From NCBI RefSeq assembly GCF_004168255.1, contig NZ_SEWG01000007.1:62001-126000 (forward strand): a DNA stretch of 64,000 nucleotides. The letters run 5' to 3'. How positions within the stretch are numbered: the stretch's first letter is position 1; every line of letters begins with the position of its first letter. Below are positions 53,204-62,954 of this stretch, piece after piece. The notes under the pieces were generated by a model, which was given only the letters and a program-made list of their open reading frames with translations, searched no databases and was not told where the DNA came from. A program made the position numbers and the translations under genes. Origin of the DNA: Mucilaginibacter terrigena. Its GTDB lineage: Bacteria > Bacteroidota > Bacteroidia > Sphingobacteriales > Sphingobacteriaceae.

Positions 53204-54403
53204 TTAATTGTTTAACGCTAACCTGTTTGGTTGTACTTCTTTTTTCTCTGCAGCAAAATTCAAAGATTTTTTAACCTTATCTGTAAGATATGGCTTTTGC
53301 TGCGCTATCCATCCCTGGTATTCGGCCTCTGTAACCACACGTACAATTTTTTTCATGTTGTAGTGCTGGCCGCCACAAATTTTGTTACATAAAATCTCGT
53401 ACTCGAAATTTGGTTTATTCAATTTTATGCGCATTTCTGCGGTAGTAATGGTTGGCTTAAATTTAAAAAAGGTAGGCAAGCCCGGTACCGCGTTCAATTG
53501 TACACGGAAATGTGGCATATAAACGCTATGGATAACATCCTGAGCGTGTATGTTTAACCTGATTGATTTACGCACCGGTATAACCATGGTATCGGCCTGT
53601 AAATCGTCGTAACTGTATTTATCCTTAAAGTTGATACCTAATTTATTTATACCGGTTACCAGTTTATAGTTGGTGGCACCTAAACGGGCATCTTTACCGG
53701 GGTAACGCAGTTCCCAGGCAAACTGGTGGCCTGTAATATCGATATTGATAGAAGCCGGCTCGCCTTTGGCATCAACGTTATCGGTGATTTTTTGCCAGGT
53801 AAAGAAACCGAATATAACCAGTATGGTTAAAACAATAGCCGGGGCAATTGTCCATACTTTTTCAATAGTATTGTTGTGCGGTAAGAAATGGCCGCGGCGT
53901 TTTGCATTATAACGGTACCTGAACAGGAAGGTGAACAGCAGGATCTGCGTAATTACAAACACTATCATGGTTAGCACAGTGGTTGTCCAAAACATTTCGT
54001 CTATCTTAACACCATGCTCTGATGCAGCATCGGGCAGTATCATGGCGCCGTGAACTTTAAATTCCCAGTACGCGGCGTATCCGCCTGCAATAAGGAATAT
54101 AAGGCAGCAAATGCCCATTACATTGTTCCAGTTTATAGGCTCTTTACCTTGTATTTGCTGGGTTAGGTCAAATACCCTTAGTATTTTACCAACAATTCCA
54201 ATAACAAAGCATACGATAAGGAAAAGAAGGATATAGTAACCGGCAGTAGCCAAACCGTTATCCTTAACTGCATCGGCAGCAGGCGATGCGGTAGCCCCGG
54301 CTGATTCTGTACCCTGGGCAAAAAGCATGCTTGTGCCCAAAAGCATAAACACAGCTAAAAGCGAAAGTATTTTTTTAGAACTAATTAAATTTTTGAATCC
54401 CAT
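53204..54403 (-). CDS. ctaC: Cytochrome c oxidase subunit II
   Basis: The protein is about 399 residues from ATG 54403, chosen for the signal peptide directly after it (an ATG at 54448 lies 15 codons earlier). Four helices are seen (roughly 60-80, 90-115, 135-160, 180-200); the first two are extra compared with the usual two. The cupredoxin domain has the CuA motif CNKICGGQHYNM (Cys339, Cys343, His347, Met350). The usual Glu between the cysteines is Lys341, which is tolerable because that residue ligates by its backbone. No fused cytochrome c domain is present, so electrons must come from a separate c-type cytochrome such as ActA or ActE. Confidence 0.93.
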   Translation of the reverse strand: MGFKNLISSKKILSLLAVFMLLGTSMLFAQGTESAGATASPAADAVKDNGLATAGYYILLFLIVCFVIGIVGKILRVFDLTQQIQGKEPINWNNVMGICCLIFLIAGGYAAYWEFKVHGAMILPDAASEHGVKIDEMFWTTTVLTMIVFVITQILLFTFLFRYRYNAKRRGHFLPHNNTIEKVWTIAPAIVLTILVIFGFFTWQKITDNVDAKGEPASINIDITGHQFAWELRYPGKDARLGATNYKLVTGINKLGINFKDKYSYDDLQADTMVIPVRKSIRLNIHAQDVIHSVYMPHFRVQLNAVPGLPTFFKFKPTITTAEMRIKLNKPNFEYEILCNKICGGQHYNMKKIVRVVTEAEYQGWIAQQKPYLTDKVKKSLNFAAEKKEVQPNRLALNN

Positions 54404-54451
54404 TTTATTGGTTATTTGAATTGCTGTATCCGGTTGCAAATTTAACAATTA

Positions 54452-55720
54452 TTATATGTGATGATGCAGGCTCTCTTCTAGGAACGGGTGTTTTTTAGGT
54501 ATCAGCGAAGTAAACTTGCTTAACTGGGTAAACACTAAATAAGTAAAGGTTCCTGCAAATCCTACAAACACGCCTATTTCTTCAACACCAAAACCTGCGC
54601 CTTTAGGGCCAACAGTACCCGGCATTATCATCAGGTAATAATCAAGCCAGTGGCCCACTATCAGTACAATACAGGTCCATTTCATGCGTACTTCTAAACG
54701 CTTTGCATCACGCGACATTAACATCAGCAACGGGGCCAGGAAGTTTAGCGTAATATTTACCCAAAACCACCACTTAAATTCGGGCTCCCACCTGATATAA
54801 AAGTAAGCCGACTCTTCGGGAATGTTTGCGTACCAGGTAAGGAAGAACTGCCCAAACCATACGTATGTCCAGAAGATAGAAAAACCGAAAATGATCTTAC
54901 CCAGATCGTGCAGGTGATCTACCGCTAACCAGCCCATATAGCCTTTTTTGCGCACATATATAATAATAAGCGCTATCATGGCAACGCCCATTACGTGTGC
55001 CGCGGCAAGGTTGTACCAACCAAACATGGTAGAGAACCAATGCGCTTCTAACGACATGATAACCCCAAAGGCAAATAATGGGAACGTAAAGCCAAACAGT
55101 ACTAAAAATATAACCGATAGCTTAAAGTTCTTTTTATAATTTACCATGTTACCGGTAGTATCTTCATCGTTAGAGTTTTTAGCTATCGACCAGCCTAAAA
55201 AGCTGTACGACCCTAATAAAACGATCAGTAACGCATAAAACGACGGGATGCTTAGGAAAGCAGATTTACCCGCTATTATAGCATCATAATTTTCGCTGCC
55301 CATTATGGTAAGGCCGTGTGCGGCCCAGTGTGCATATAAATATGGTACAAGTTCTTTTTTACCGTCTTCACCAACAATTTCGTGGGTTTGGAACAACCCT
55401 GCAGTAACTACTATAAGTAAAATAAGGCTTGCAAATGGCAATACTTTAGCCAGCGCCTGCGGCACCCTTAATAAAGCAGCCGACCAGCCAGATTGCGATA
55501 CGTACTGGTACGCGCTAAAGAATACACCACCAATGCAGATACAAACAAAGTAGTACGACATTAGCAATAAGTTGCTGTATGTACGCTGGATGTGCTCGCC
55601 GCCTTCAAATACAAAACCAAAAGCTATAGCTAAAACACCAATTACAATTGCAACCAGGCTAAATGTTTTCAGTTTGCCGGTGAATTCAAATCTTTCTTCA
55701 AAACTATTATGAGTTTTCAT
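54452..55720 (-). CDS. actF: Alternative complex III membrane subunit ActF-like
   Basis: The 422-residue protein has about ten helices. It matches the quinol:cytochrome c oxidoreductase membrane subunit (ActF, NrfD-like) found after ActE. Marks are FWTYVWFGQFFLTWYANIPE (about 283-302), YFYIRWEPEFKWWFWVNI and LMIMPGTVGPKGAG. It lies in the membrane beside ActC and helps form the quinol site and supercomplex contacts. It follows actE at 12 bp; ctaC begins about 48 bp after its end. Confidence 0.88.
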   Translation of the reverse strand: MKTHNSFEERFEFTGKLKTFSLVAIVIGVLAIAFGFVFEGGEHIQRTYSNLLLMSYYFVCICIGGVFFSAYQYVSQSGWSAALLRVPQALAKVLPFASLILLIVVTAGLFQTHEIVGEDGKKELVPYLYAHWAAHGLTIMGSENYDAIIAGKSAFLSIPSFYALLIVLLGSYSFLGWSIAKNSNDEDTTGNMVNYKKNFKLSVIFLVLFGFTFPLFAFGVIMSLEAHWFSTMFGWYNLAAAHVMGVAMIALIIIYVRKKGYMGWLAVDHLHDLGKIIFGFSIFWTYVWFGQFFLTWYANIPEESAYFYIRWEPEFKWWFWVNITLNFLAPLLMLMSRDAKRLEVRMKWTCIVLIVGHWLDYYLMIMPGTVGPKGAGFGVEEIGVFVGFAGTFTYLVFTQLSKFTSLIPKKHPFLEESLHHHI

Positions 55721-55732
55721 TAAAATTAATTC

Positions 55733-56308
55733 TTATAAATTTTGTAAATGGTGTACATACATAACTATCTTCCAGCGTTCTTCGGGTGCAACTTGCGACG
55801 CGTAAGAACCCATCGCATTAACACCGTAAGTTATAGTATGATAGATTTTCCCGTCTGTAAGATCTTTCATTGCGCCACCGCGAGACGACTGCCCTTTTGA
55901 GTATGACGGCGGCGGCGGGTAACCGTGCTGAACTACCAAACCATCGCCCTGCCCGGTTATGCCATGGCATGGCGAGCAAAAAGTTGTAAATAACGCCTTA
56001 CCTTCTGCTAAATGTGCAGGGGTTTGTGCAATAAGGCTGGTTACTTCAAGGCCTGCTTTTTCGTAACCATCTTTAGTGTTCGGGTAATCAAAACGTTTAA
56101 ACCCGATAGGTGTAGTACCGGCCGGCGGCAACTGTGCTGTTTTACCGTCCTTAAAGTTTGGATTGGCCTGGTCAGGGTCAAACGCGGTATGCTCGTACAT
56201 ATTGGGAGCGTATTCCCAACCGGTACTGCGCTTATCCTTACACGATGTAATTACTATCGATGCAGCGATAACGAAAACCGTTGTGCCCAATATTCTAAAT
56301 TTATTCAT
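55733..56308 (-). CDS. actE: Alternative complex III monoheme cytochrome c, ActE-like
   Basis: Read from ATG 56308, the 191-residue lipoprotein has signal and lipobox VITSC (about residue 23). A cytochrome c domain has one heme site, FCSPCHGITGQGDG (CxxCH), and a late Met ligand candidate in TYGVNAMGSYA. It ends with WKIVMYVHHLQ, typical for this class. It is membrane-anchored by lipid and likely passes electrons from the complex to the oxidase. The start overlaps the end of actD by 8 bp. Confidence 0.9.
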   Translation of the reverse strand: MNKFRILGTTVFVIAASIVITSCKDKRSTGWEYAPNMYEHTAFDPDQANPNFKDGKTAQLPPAGTTPIGFKRFDYPNTKDGYEKAGLEVTSLIAQTPAHLAEGKALFTTFCSPCHGITGQGDGLVVQHGYPPPPSYSKGQSSRGGAMKDLTDGKIYHTITYGVNAMGSYASQVAPEERWKIVMYVHHLQNL

Positions 56309-56837
56309 AGCTAACATATTTCCTTTCGTTATGCTTTACTTCTACTGCTCCTGCTTGTTTTAATAAATTGGTTATATCCTCATGCGGAACGTTCCCTTTA
56401 GCGCTAACCGCTATAACAAAACGGTCGTCGGTTGCGCGCAGGTCCATTACACGCGGGGCGCGGCCCGGGAATAAATGCGTTGCGGCAAAAAAGGTTATCG
56501 TCATACCAAAAGCGGTAAATAAAATGGTCCACTCAAAGGTAAAAGGTACAAAGTTTGGTATGGCAAAGCTTGGCTTACCACCTACGTTCATTGGCCAATC
56601 GTGTACCAGCATGTAATAGATCATGCTGAATATTACGGTACCGCCAAGGCAACCAAAGCAGAATGCCGCGTAACCTAATCTCGAATCTTTAACACCCATT
56701 TTGGCTTCGATACCGTGTATAGGCATCGGTGTGTAAACATCGTAAATAGGGATACTATTTTTCTGCAGATTATCGATACCCTGCATCATATCGTCAGGAT
56801 CATCAAAAAGGCCTAATATAAATTTAGTGTTGCTCAT
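56301..56837 (-). CDS. actD: Alternative complex III subunit ActD (DUF3341)
   Basis: The 178-residue protein is a DUF3341 member. It has the N-terminal soluble part KFILGLFDDPDDMMQGIDNL, two helices (about 60-82 and 100-122, with AFCFGCLGGTVIFSMIYY and FEWTILFTAFGMTITFFAAT) and a C-terminal soluble tail. It is a structural subunit of the quinol-oxidising complex and carries no cofactor. It sits between actC (2 bp gap) and actE (overlap). Confidence 0.9.
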   Translation of the reverse strand: MSNTKFILGLFDDPDDMMQGIDNLQKNSIPIYDVYTPMPIHGIEAKMGVKDSRLGYAAFCFGCLGGTVIFSMIYYMLVHDWPMNVGGKPSFAIPNFVPFTFEWTILFTAFGMTITFFAATHLFPGRAPRVMDLRATDDRFVIAVSAKGNVPHEDITNLLKQAGAVEVKHNERKYVSYE

Positions 56838-56839
56838 TT

Positions 56840-58312
56840 TTATACTTTTTCGTAATCAGCCATGTCTACGCTATCATACTTAGTTAACGACTCTTTGTAA
56901 TATTGAACTTCGGCCGGTTCAAGGTGGCCTTCGTCAATAAGTTTTTTCTTGGCCTGCTCGCTCGATGATTTTAGCAGTAATTTCACCTCGGCAATTGCAA
57001 CCGATGGCAACACCCTGATAAATAACAGGAACATGGTAAAGAATATACCGATAGAACCGATGAATACGCTCACATCTACCCAGGTTGGATAAAACATTGC
57101 CCAGCTCGACGGAATATAATCGCGATGCAGCGAGGTTACGATGATCACGAAACGCTCGAACCACATCCCAATGTTCACGATGATAGAGAAGCCCCACGAA
57201 AGCGCTATATTGGTACGTACCTTTTTAAACCACATTACCTGGGTCATGATAACGTTACAGCCGTACATCATACAACCGGCCCACCAGTATGGCCCTATAA
57301 ACCTGTTAAGGAAAGTATATTGCTCGTATTCGCTGCCAGAGTACCAGGCGATGAAGAACTCGGTAAGGTACGCCACACCTACAATTGAACCTGTTAACAA
57401 GATGATCTTGTTCATCGATTCGATGTGGAACATGGTGATGTAATTTTCTAAACCCAATACTTTACGGGTAACCAGCAACAGTGTTTGCACCATCGCGAAA
57501 CCAGAGAAGATAGCCCCTGCAACAAAGTACGGAGGGAAAATGGTGGTGTGCCATCCCGGTACCAGCGAGGTGGCAAAGTCAAATGATACAATGGTGTGTA
57601 CCGATAGTACCAGTGGCGTTGCTATACCTGCAAGTATAAGTGATACGGTCTCGAAACGCTGCCAGGTTTTTAAAGAGCCTGTCCAGCCGAAAGACATGAT
57701 CGAATAGATACGGCGGCGTAAGCCTGTTGCGCGGTCGCGGATGGCTGCAATATCGGGTAGTAAACCTGTGTACCAGAATAATAATGATACCGAGAAATAT
57801 GTTGATATCGCGAATACGTCCATCATAAGTGCCGAGTTCCAGTTTACCCATAACGAGCCGTACTGGTTTGGCAGTGGTAAAGTAAAGTAAGCTAACCACG
57901 GGCGGCCCATGTGCGCAACAATGTACGTAGCCGCGCAAATTACCGCGAAGATGGTCATCGCTTCGGCCGAGCGGTTGATGGAGTTACGCCAGTTTTGGCG
58001 GAACAATAGTAATACAGCAGAGATAAGCGTACCGGCGTGACCAATACCCACCCACCATACGAAACCTGTAATATCCCAGGCCCAGCCAATTGTTTTATTT
58101 AAGCCCCATGCGCCTAAGCCAAACCAAAAGGTATAGCTGATAGCTACTACCCATAACAGCGAGCCTAACGAGGCCACTGTAAAGCCTATCCACCAGGCTT
58201 TATTGGGTTTATTTTCAACAGGCAACAATATATCGTTAGTAATTTGGGCATAGGTTATATCCTTGCCCGTCATTAACGGTTCCCTGATTATCGATTCGTT
58301 GTGAGATGCCAT
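56840..58312 (-). CDS. actC: Alternative complex III membrane subunit ActC (NrfD-like)
   Basis: The 490-residue protein has about ten helices. It is of the NrfD/PsrC type: WWVGIGHAGTLISAVLLLFRQ (about 89-109), SVHTIVSFDFATSLVPGWHTTIFPP and GCNVIMTQVMWF. The acidic His-rich second segment is in the position of the quinol site of these proteins. It takes quinol from the membrane and hands electrons to the ActB iron-sulfur clusters. It starts 22 bp after actB. Confidence 0.94.
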   Translation of the reverse strand: MASHNESIIREPLMTGKDITYAQITNDILLPVENKPNKAWWIGFTVASLGSLLWVVAISYTFWFGLGAWGLNKTIGWAWDITGFVWWVGIGHAGTLISAVLLLFRQNWRNSINRSAEAMTIFAVICAATYIVAHMGRPWLAYFTLPLPNQYGSLWVNWNSALMMDVFAISTYFSVSLLFWYTGLLPDIAAIRDRATGLRRRIYSIMSFGWTGSLKTWQRFETVSLILAGIATPLVLSVHTIVSFDFATSLVPGWHTTIFPPYFVAGAIFSGFAMVQTLLLVTRKVLGLENYITMFHIESMNKIILLTGSIVGVAYLTEFFIAWYSGSEYEQYTFLNRFIGPYWWAGCMMYGCNVIMTQVMWFKKVRTNIALSWGFSIIVNIGMWFERFVIIVTSLHRDYIPSSWAMFYPTWVDVSVFIGSIGIFFTMFLLFIRVLPSVAIAEVKLLLKSSSEQAKKKLIDEGHLEPAEVQYYKESLTKYDSVDMADYEKV

Positions 58313-58334
58313 ATGTTATATATCTCTTGTATAA

Positions 58335-61300
58335 TTAAGCCTGTAATTCAGATGATGTATTCCTAACTTTTACCTGGTAACCAATACCCGGTTTTACGTT
58401 TAGCTCTTCCAGCACGTAGTAGGTACGCTCGCTTTGTAAAGCCTTGTAAACTTCAGATGTTTTATCGTTACGGTTACCAAATACTATAGCGTTTGCCGAG
58501 CAGGTTTGCTGGCAGGCAACTTTAACCTCGCCATCCTTAAGCGGGCGTTTTTCTATCTTAGCCTGTAATTTACCTGCCTGGATACGCTGTACGCACATCG
58601 AGCATTTTTCCATAACCCCACGGAAACGGGTAGTAACATCGGGGTTAAGCACTAATTGTGTGTGCTCGTTGTTAAGGTAGTTATCAAAGCGCGAATCGTT
58701 CCAGTAGTTAAACCAGTTAAAGCGGCGCACTTTGTATGGGCAGTTGTTTGCGCAGTAACGTGTACCAACGCAACGGTTATATGCCATTTGGTTCAATCCT
58801 TCGCTGGAGTGTACGGTAGCTAATACCGGGCAAACAGTTTCGCAAGGCGCGTGGTCGCAGTGCTGGCAAAGCATTGGCTGGTGAACCACAGTAACGTTAT
58901 TAAGATCATCAAGCTTAGCTATCTCTCTTTCTTTGGTTACCGCGTTGCCGTTACCATCATCGTTATAGCTGTAATACCTGTCAATACGTATCCAGTGCAT
59001 TTCGCGGCGGCGGCCAACTTCGTCTTTACCAACAACAGGGATGTTATTTTCTGCGCTACATGCTACAACGCAAGCGCCGCAACCTGTACATGCATTTAAA
59101 TCGATAGCCATAACCCAGTCGTAAACAGGGCGCGCGTGTATTTCGTCATCCTTAGATCCTTCCCACAGATCGTATTCTTTGTGCTCGCCATGGCTTCCGC
59201 TGTTTACCGATGCATCTTTTTTGTATTCGGTAAAGGTAGCTTCGCGGATGATGTTACGGCCCTCGATAGAGTGGTGCGTTTGTGTTTGCGAAAGCGGGAA
59301 TATATCACCGGTGCCGTTAAGGTTTGCTATAGCGGCAGTCTGGAATGTTCCGTTACTGAAGGTATAAAAAGGATATGCGTTTTTACCAACGTTGTTACCA
59401 ACCAAACCGGCTGCTGTACGGCCGTAACCAACAGCTACCGATACGGTACCCGGGGCTTGCCCTGGCTGCGATAAAACCGGTAATGATATTTTGTAACCGT
59501 TCGCCTCTATTTCTACCACTTCAAATTCATCAAGGCTTAACCTTTTGATATCTGACGGAGACATGGCGGCGTAATTGTCCCAGGTAACTTTCGATACCGG
59601 ATCCGGCAGTTCCTGCAACCAGGGGTTGTTGGCCTTTTTACCATCGCGCATACCAACAGACTGGTAAACCTGCAGCTCAAATTTATTATCGCCGGCAACT
59701 AATTTAGCGCTTTGGCTTTGTATGGTTTGGGCTACCGCGTTAAGGTCCTGGTTAAAGGTGTATGTACCGGCGGCAACAGGGGCTGCTAAAACAAACCCGG
59801 TTTGCAGCAGGGTTTCCCAACCGGCCTGGCCCGATAAGCCGCCTTTGGCCAACAAATTGGTGTTCCAGTTATTTCTAACGTATGTGTAATAATCTTTAAC
59901 CGCGTTATCGCTCCATACCAGCAGGCTTTGCTCGGCCTGGCGGGTATTGTTAACCGGGTTAATGGTTGGCTGCATAATAGTGTAATAACCCTCAACAGAG
60001 CTATCATCGCCCCACGACTCTAAATAGTGATGGTTTGGCGCTACCACATTACAAAGCGTAGTGGTTTCGTCGGCATGGTCAGATAATGACACTTTCAAAC
60101 GAACATTCTTCAACGCGTCCTTAACAGCATCAGCCGAGTGGTAATCATAAGCAGGGTTGGCATCAAGGAATATCGCCGCGCCTACCGTTCCATTTTTAGC
60201 CTGGGTTATAAAGTCAACGATCTCGCCATCGTTACCGGCATACTGGCGCGATGGGTTATCAAGGTTGATAGTAGTACCGTAGCTTCCTAACAAGGAGTTA
60301 ATGGCATTTACCAATACCTGTGCCGCAACATCGTTTGAACCGCAAACCACAAGGGCTTTGCCTTTTGCTGCTTTAAGTTCGGTTGCTACTAAAAGTATGG
60401 CTTTATCTGCGTTGGCAGTTGTTAATTTTTTTGAACCCGGTAACGTTGTGCCCGATAAGGCATTGTAAAGGTTAACCAGTGCCGGGCCTTCTTCTGATGG
60501 CTTAATGGCTACACGTACATCTGCGTTTGTACCGGTCATGCTCATGCCGGTTTCAAACTGGATGTGGCGCGACATCTTTTTAGCCTCAAGCGATTTGTTG
60601 TTCCTGTTTGATACGTACTGGCGGGTAAATTCCTCGCCCGATATCCAGGTACCCAGGAAATCGGCGCCAAAGCTTACAATGATATCTGCTTTATCAAAAT
60701 TGTAATGTGGCAATACCGCTTTACCAAAGCTGTTTTGGTTAGCTTTTATAATACCGGTATACGATACCGCATCATAGCTTACGTGTTTTGCAGTAGGGTA
60801 TTTTAATATAAAATCGGCAATAACCGCCTGGGTAGACGGGCTGTGGATGGTTGATGTAACAATGCTTATTGTTTTACCGCTTGCGGCAATAGCAGCAAGT
60901 TCGCTTTTCACAAAGGCATCAACGCTTCCCCAGCTGCTGTCGTTACCGTTTTGCTGCGGGTCTTTAATGCGGCTGGTATCGTAAAGTTCAAGTACCGATG
61001 CCTGCGCCTGCGCGCTTAAGCCACCTTTTGATAAAAGATCGTTAGGGTTACCTTCAACCTTAATAGGGCGGCCTTCGCGGGTTTTAACCAGTATCGCGCT
61101 GCCATCATAAGTTGATGAGTAGTAGTTGGCAACACCCGGCGTTACCTCTTCGGGCTTTATCAGGTATGGGATCGATTTATGTACGGGTACTTTTTGGCAA
61201 GCCGCTAAAGTAACAGCACCTACACCAAAGCCAAGCGCCTTTAAAAAGTCGCGGCGAGGGGTTTTAGCCGATAAGCCACCTCCGCTTAAAACCTCTTCGA

Positions 61301-61400
61301 TAGGAATAGGTTCAGCAAATTCGTGTTTATTTTTCTCAACAAATTCTGGTGTTTTGTTCAGTTCTTCTAAACCTTTCCAGTATTTTTTATTGCTATCCAT
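58335..61400 (-). CDS. actB: Alternative complex III iron-sulfur/molybdopterin-like subunit ActB
   Basis: The 1021-residue protein joins two parts. Residues about 1-700 resemble the molybdopterin oxidoreductase fold (ALVNLYNALSG, LKVSLSDHADETTTLCNVVAPN) without a visible cofactor site. Residues about 760-1000 form the ferredoxin-like part with CTGCGACVVAC, CQHCDHAPCETVCPV, CANNCPYKVRRFNWF, CSMCVQRIQAG and CQQTC. These should hold four clusters ([4Fe-4S]/[3Fe-4S]). The N terminus has the twin-arginine motif RRDFLKALGFG followed by AACQ, so it is exported folded and perhaps lipid-anchored. It receives electrons from ActC and passes them to the cytochromes. Confidence 0.95.
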   Translation of the reverse strand: MDSNKKYWKGLEELNKTPEFVEKNKHEFAEPIPIEEVLSGGGLSAKTPRRDFLKALGFGVGAVTLAACQKVPVHKSIPYLIKPEEVTPGVANYYSSTYDGSAILVKTREGRPIKVEGNPNDLLSKGGLSAQAQASVLELYDTSRIKDPQQNGNDSSWGSVDAFVKSELAAIAASGKTISIVTSTIHSPSTQAVIADFILKYPTAKHVSYDAVSYTGIIKANQNSFGKAVLPHYNFDKADIIVSFGADFLGTWISGEEFTRQYVSNRNNKSLEAKKMSRHIQFETGMSMTGTNADVRVAIKPSEEGPALVNLYNALSGTTLPGSKKLTTANADKAILLVATELKAAKGKALVVCGSNDVAAQVLVNAINSLLGSYGTTINLDNPSRQYAGNDGEIVDFITQAKNGTVGAAIFLDANPAYDYHSADAVKDALKNVRLKVSLSDHADETTTLCNVVAPNHHYLESWGDDSSVEGYYTIMQPTINPVNNTRQAEQSLLVWSDNAVKDYYTYVRNNWNTNLLAKGGLSGQAGWETLLQTGFVLAAPVAAGTYTFNQDLNAVAQTIQSQSAKLVAGDNKFELQVYQSVGMRDGKKANNPWLQELPDPVSKVTWDNYAAMSPSDIKRLSLDEFEVVEIEANGYKISLPVLSQPGQAPGTVSVAVGYGRTAAGLVGNNVGKNAYPFYTFSNGTFQTAAIANLNGTGDIFPLSQTQTHHSIEGRNIIREATFTEYKKDASVNSGSHGEHKEYDLWEGSKDDEIHARPVYDWVMAIDLNACTGCGACVVACSAENNIPVVGKDEVGRRREMHWIRIDRYYSYNDDGNGNAVTKEREIAKLDDLNNVTVVHQPMLCQHCDHAPCETVCPVLATVHSSEGLNQMAYNRCVGTRYCANNCPYKVRRFNWFNYWNDSRFDNYLNNEHTQLVLNPDVTTRFRGVMEKCSMCVQRIQAGKLQAKIEKRPLKDGEVKVACQQTCSANAIVFGNRNDKTSEVYKALQSERTYYVLEELNVKPGIGYQVKVRNTSSELQA

Positions 61401-61440
61401 TTAAGTTATATAAACTGTAATGTTGTGTTCTTTTGAATTA

Positions 61441-62706
61441 TTAATAATGGCACTTGCCGCATTCAATACCGCCTAAAACAGCCGCGGTAACCTTCTCGCC
61501 CTTTTTAATTTTATCGTGGGCAGCAAGTATGCTATCGTAGTAAGCGTTACCTTTTCCGTTAACCTCGGTACGTTTGTGGCACTGTATACACCATTTCATG
61601 GTAAGCGGCGAGTATTGGTATACTTCCTTCATTTCCTGAACCTGGCCGTGGCAGGTTTGGCATTTAATGTTACCCACCTTAACGTGTTGCGAGTGGTTAA
61701 AGTAAGCCAGATCGGGCAGGTTGTGCACGCGCACCCACTGCATTGGCTTAGCTTTAGTGCTATCGTATTTAGCGGTGTTAGGGTCGTAACCTAAAGCATC
61801 GTAAATTTTATGGATCTCAGGAGATTCTGTTTTAACCGATTTGTGGCAGTTCATACAAACGTTCAGCGATGGTATCGAAGCGTTTTTAGATTTGAACGCG
61901 CCGGTGTGGCAGTACTGGCACTCTAACTTCATTACACCTGCGTGCAGTTCGTGCGAGTATTTAATGGGTTGTACCGGCTGGTAACCCTGGTGAACGTTGG
62001 TGTTCCACATGGTTACCCAGCTAAAGCTGCCCATTGCAATGGTACCGCAAAGCACTATAAAAAACACAAGTTTTTTATTCTTAAGCAGCTTTTTTACGGT
62101 AGCTAAACGGTTAGCTTTTGCTTCCTCATCGGTAGTTTCTTCTTCTTCCGGCAGTAAGCCTTGTTTGTTTAACAGTAAACGCTCAAGTGTTGCAATAACC
62201 TTGTTTAATACCAGGATAACAATGAAAGCGATAAGGATAACACCTATAAGGCTCCATACAACCAGGCTGCTTGGGCCGCTTGGTTCGGTAGGGACTGGAG
62301 GTTTTTTACTGGTATCGTCCTGCATTTTTTTCCACTCGGTACGTACGTAAGTTATTACGTTACCTACATCGGCATCGCTAAGCTCTTCAAACGAGGTCAT
62401 GGTAACCTGGTTAAATTCGTTGAAGATCTTAACCGCTTTCGGGTTTTTAGCAGCAACTAACGCCTGGCTGTTTTGTATCCATTTGGTTAGGTATGCATCA
62501 TCTGTTTCAGATGTTAACTGCGGGCCTAAGGCCGGGCCGGTTAAACGCGTCTCTATTTTATGGCACGCGGTACACTTGGCCTTAAATATAGCTTCACCTT
62601 TTGCTGCATCTGCCTGCGCCTGGGCTGTTAGCCCATAAACAACCAAACCGGCAACCAGTAAAACCGACCTTGAAAACTGTTTAAAAATCAATGAGATATT
62701 TCTCAT
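61441..62706 (-). CDS. actA: Alternative complex III multiheme cytochrome c, ActA-like, with extra cytochrome domain
   Basis: The 421-residue protein has an N-terminal signal (ending TAQAQ). A cytochrome c domain with CTACHK comes next (about 48-52), then a transmembrane helix (about 150-172, SLVVWSLIGVILIAFIVILV) and a second helix near 210. A pentaheme part follows with CQYCHT, CMNCHK, CQTCHG, CIQCHK and CGKCHY. Six CxxCH sites in total: five as in standard ActA plus one in the fused N-terminal domain. It is the first gene of the respiratory operon, 40 bp ahead of actB. A possible promoter lies at 62788-62820. Confidence 0.93.
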   Translation of the reverse strand: MRNISLIFKQFSRSVLLVAGLVVYGLTAQAQADAAKGEAIFKAKCTACHKIETRLTGPALGPQLTSETDDAYLTKWIQNSQALVAAKNPKAVKIFNEFNQVTMTSFEELSDADVGNVITYVRTEWKKMQDDTSKKPPVPTEPSGPSSLVVWSLIGVILIAFIVILVLNKVIATLERLLLNKQGLLPEEEETTDEEAKANRLATVKKLLKNKKLVFFIVLCGTIAMGSFSWVTMWNTNVHQGYQPVQPIKYSHELHAGVMKLECQYCHTGAFKSKNASIPSLNVCMNCHKSVKTESPEIHKIYDALGYDPNTAKYDSTKAKPMQWVRVHNLPDLAYFNHSQHVKVGNIKCQTCHGQVQEMKEVYQYSPLTMKWCIQCHKRTEVNGKGNAYYDSILAAHDKIKKGEKVTAAVLGGIECGKCHY

Positions 62707-62787
62707 AAAAGGTATTTATGCTAAATAATTTTATATTAAAGTGTTAAACGGACGTAGAGCTGTATGTTTTTGCCACTTTTTCAGGCA

Positions 62788-62820
62788 CAAAAGTATAACT
62801 TATTACAGTATCGCTGACAA
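62788..62820 (-). promoter_or_regulatory. Possible promoter of the respiratory operon
   Basis: On the minus strand TACTTTTG fits the Bacteroidota -7 box TAnnTTTG (CAAAAGTA at 62788-62795 on the plus strand). A TTG lies 22 bp further upstream, where TTTG is expected 19-20 bp away. It is about 80 bp before the actA start. The spacing is imperfect, so confidence is low. Confidence 0.3.
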
Positions 62821-62954
62821 TATAATGACAGCAATATCTAATTTATAATCGTTCTAAATTATTGATAAAAGCCCTTTAAATACCCCTGAAGGCATTTTTT
62901 GTATATTATTGATACTTAAGCACAAAAGATATTATTTGTAATACTTTTAAATGC

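Noticed and set aside
55733..56308. Fusion of ActE with ActD because of their overlap
   Set aside because: The overlap is only 8 bp from the better start, and each has its own complete domain and ends; it is ordinary translational coupling.
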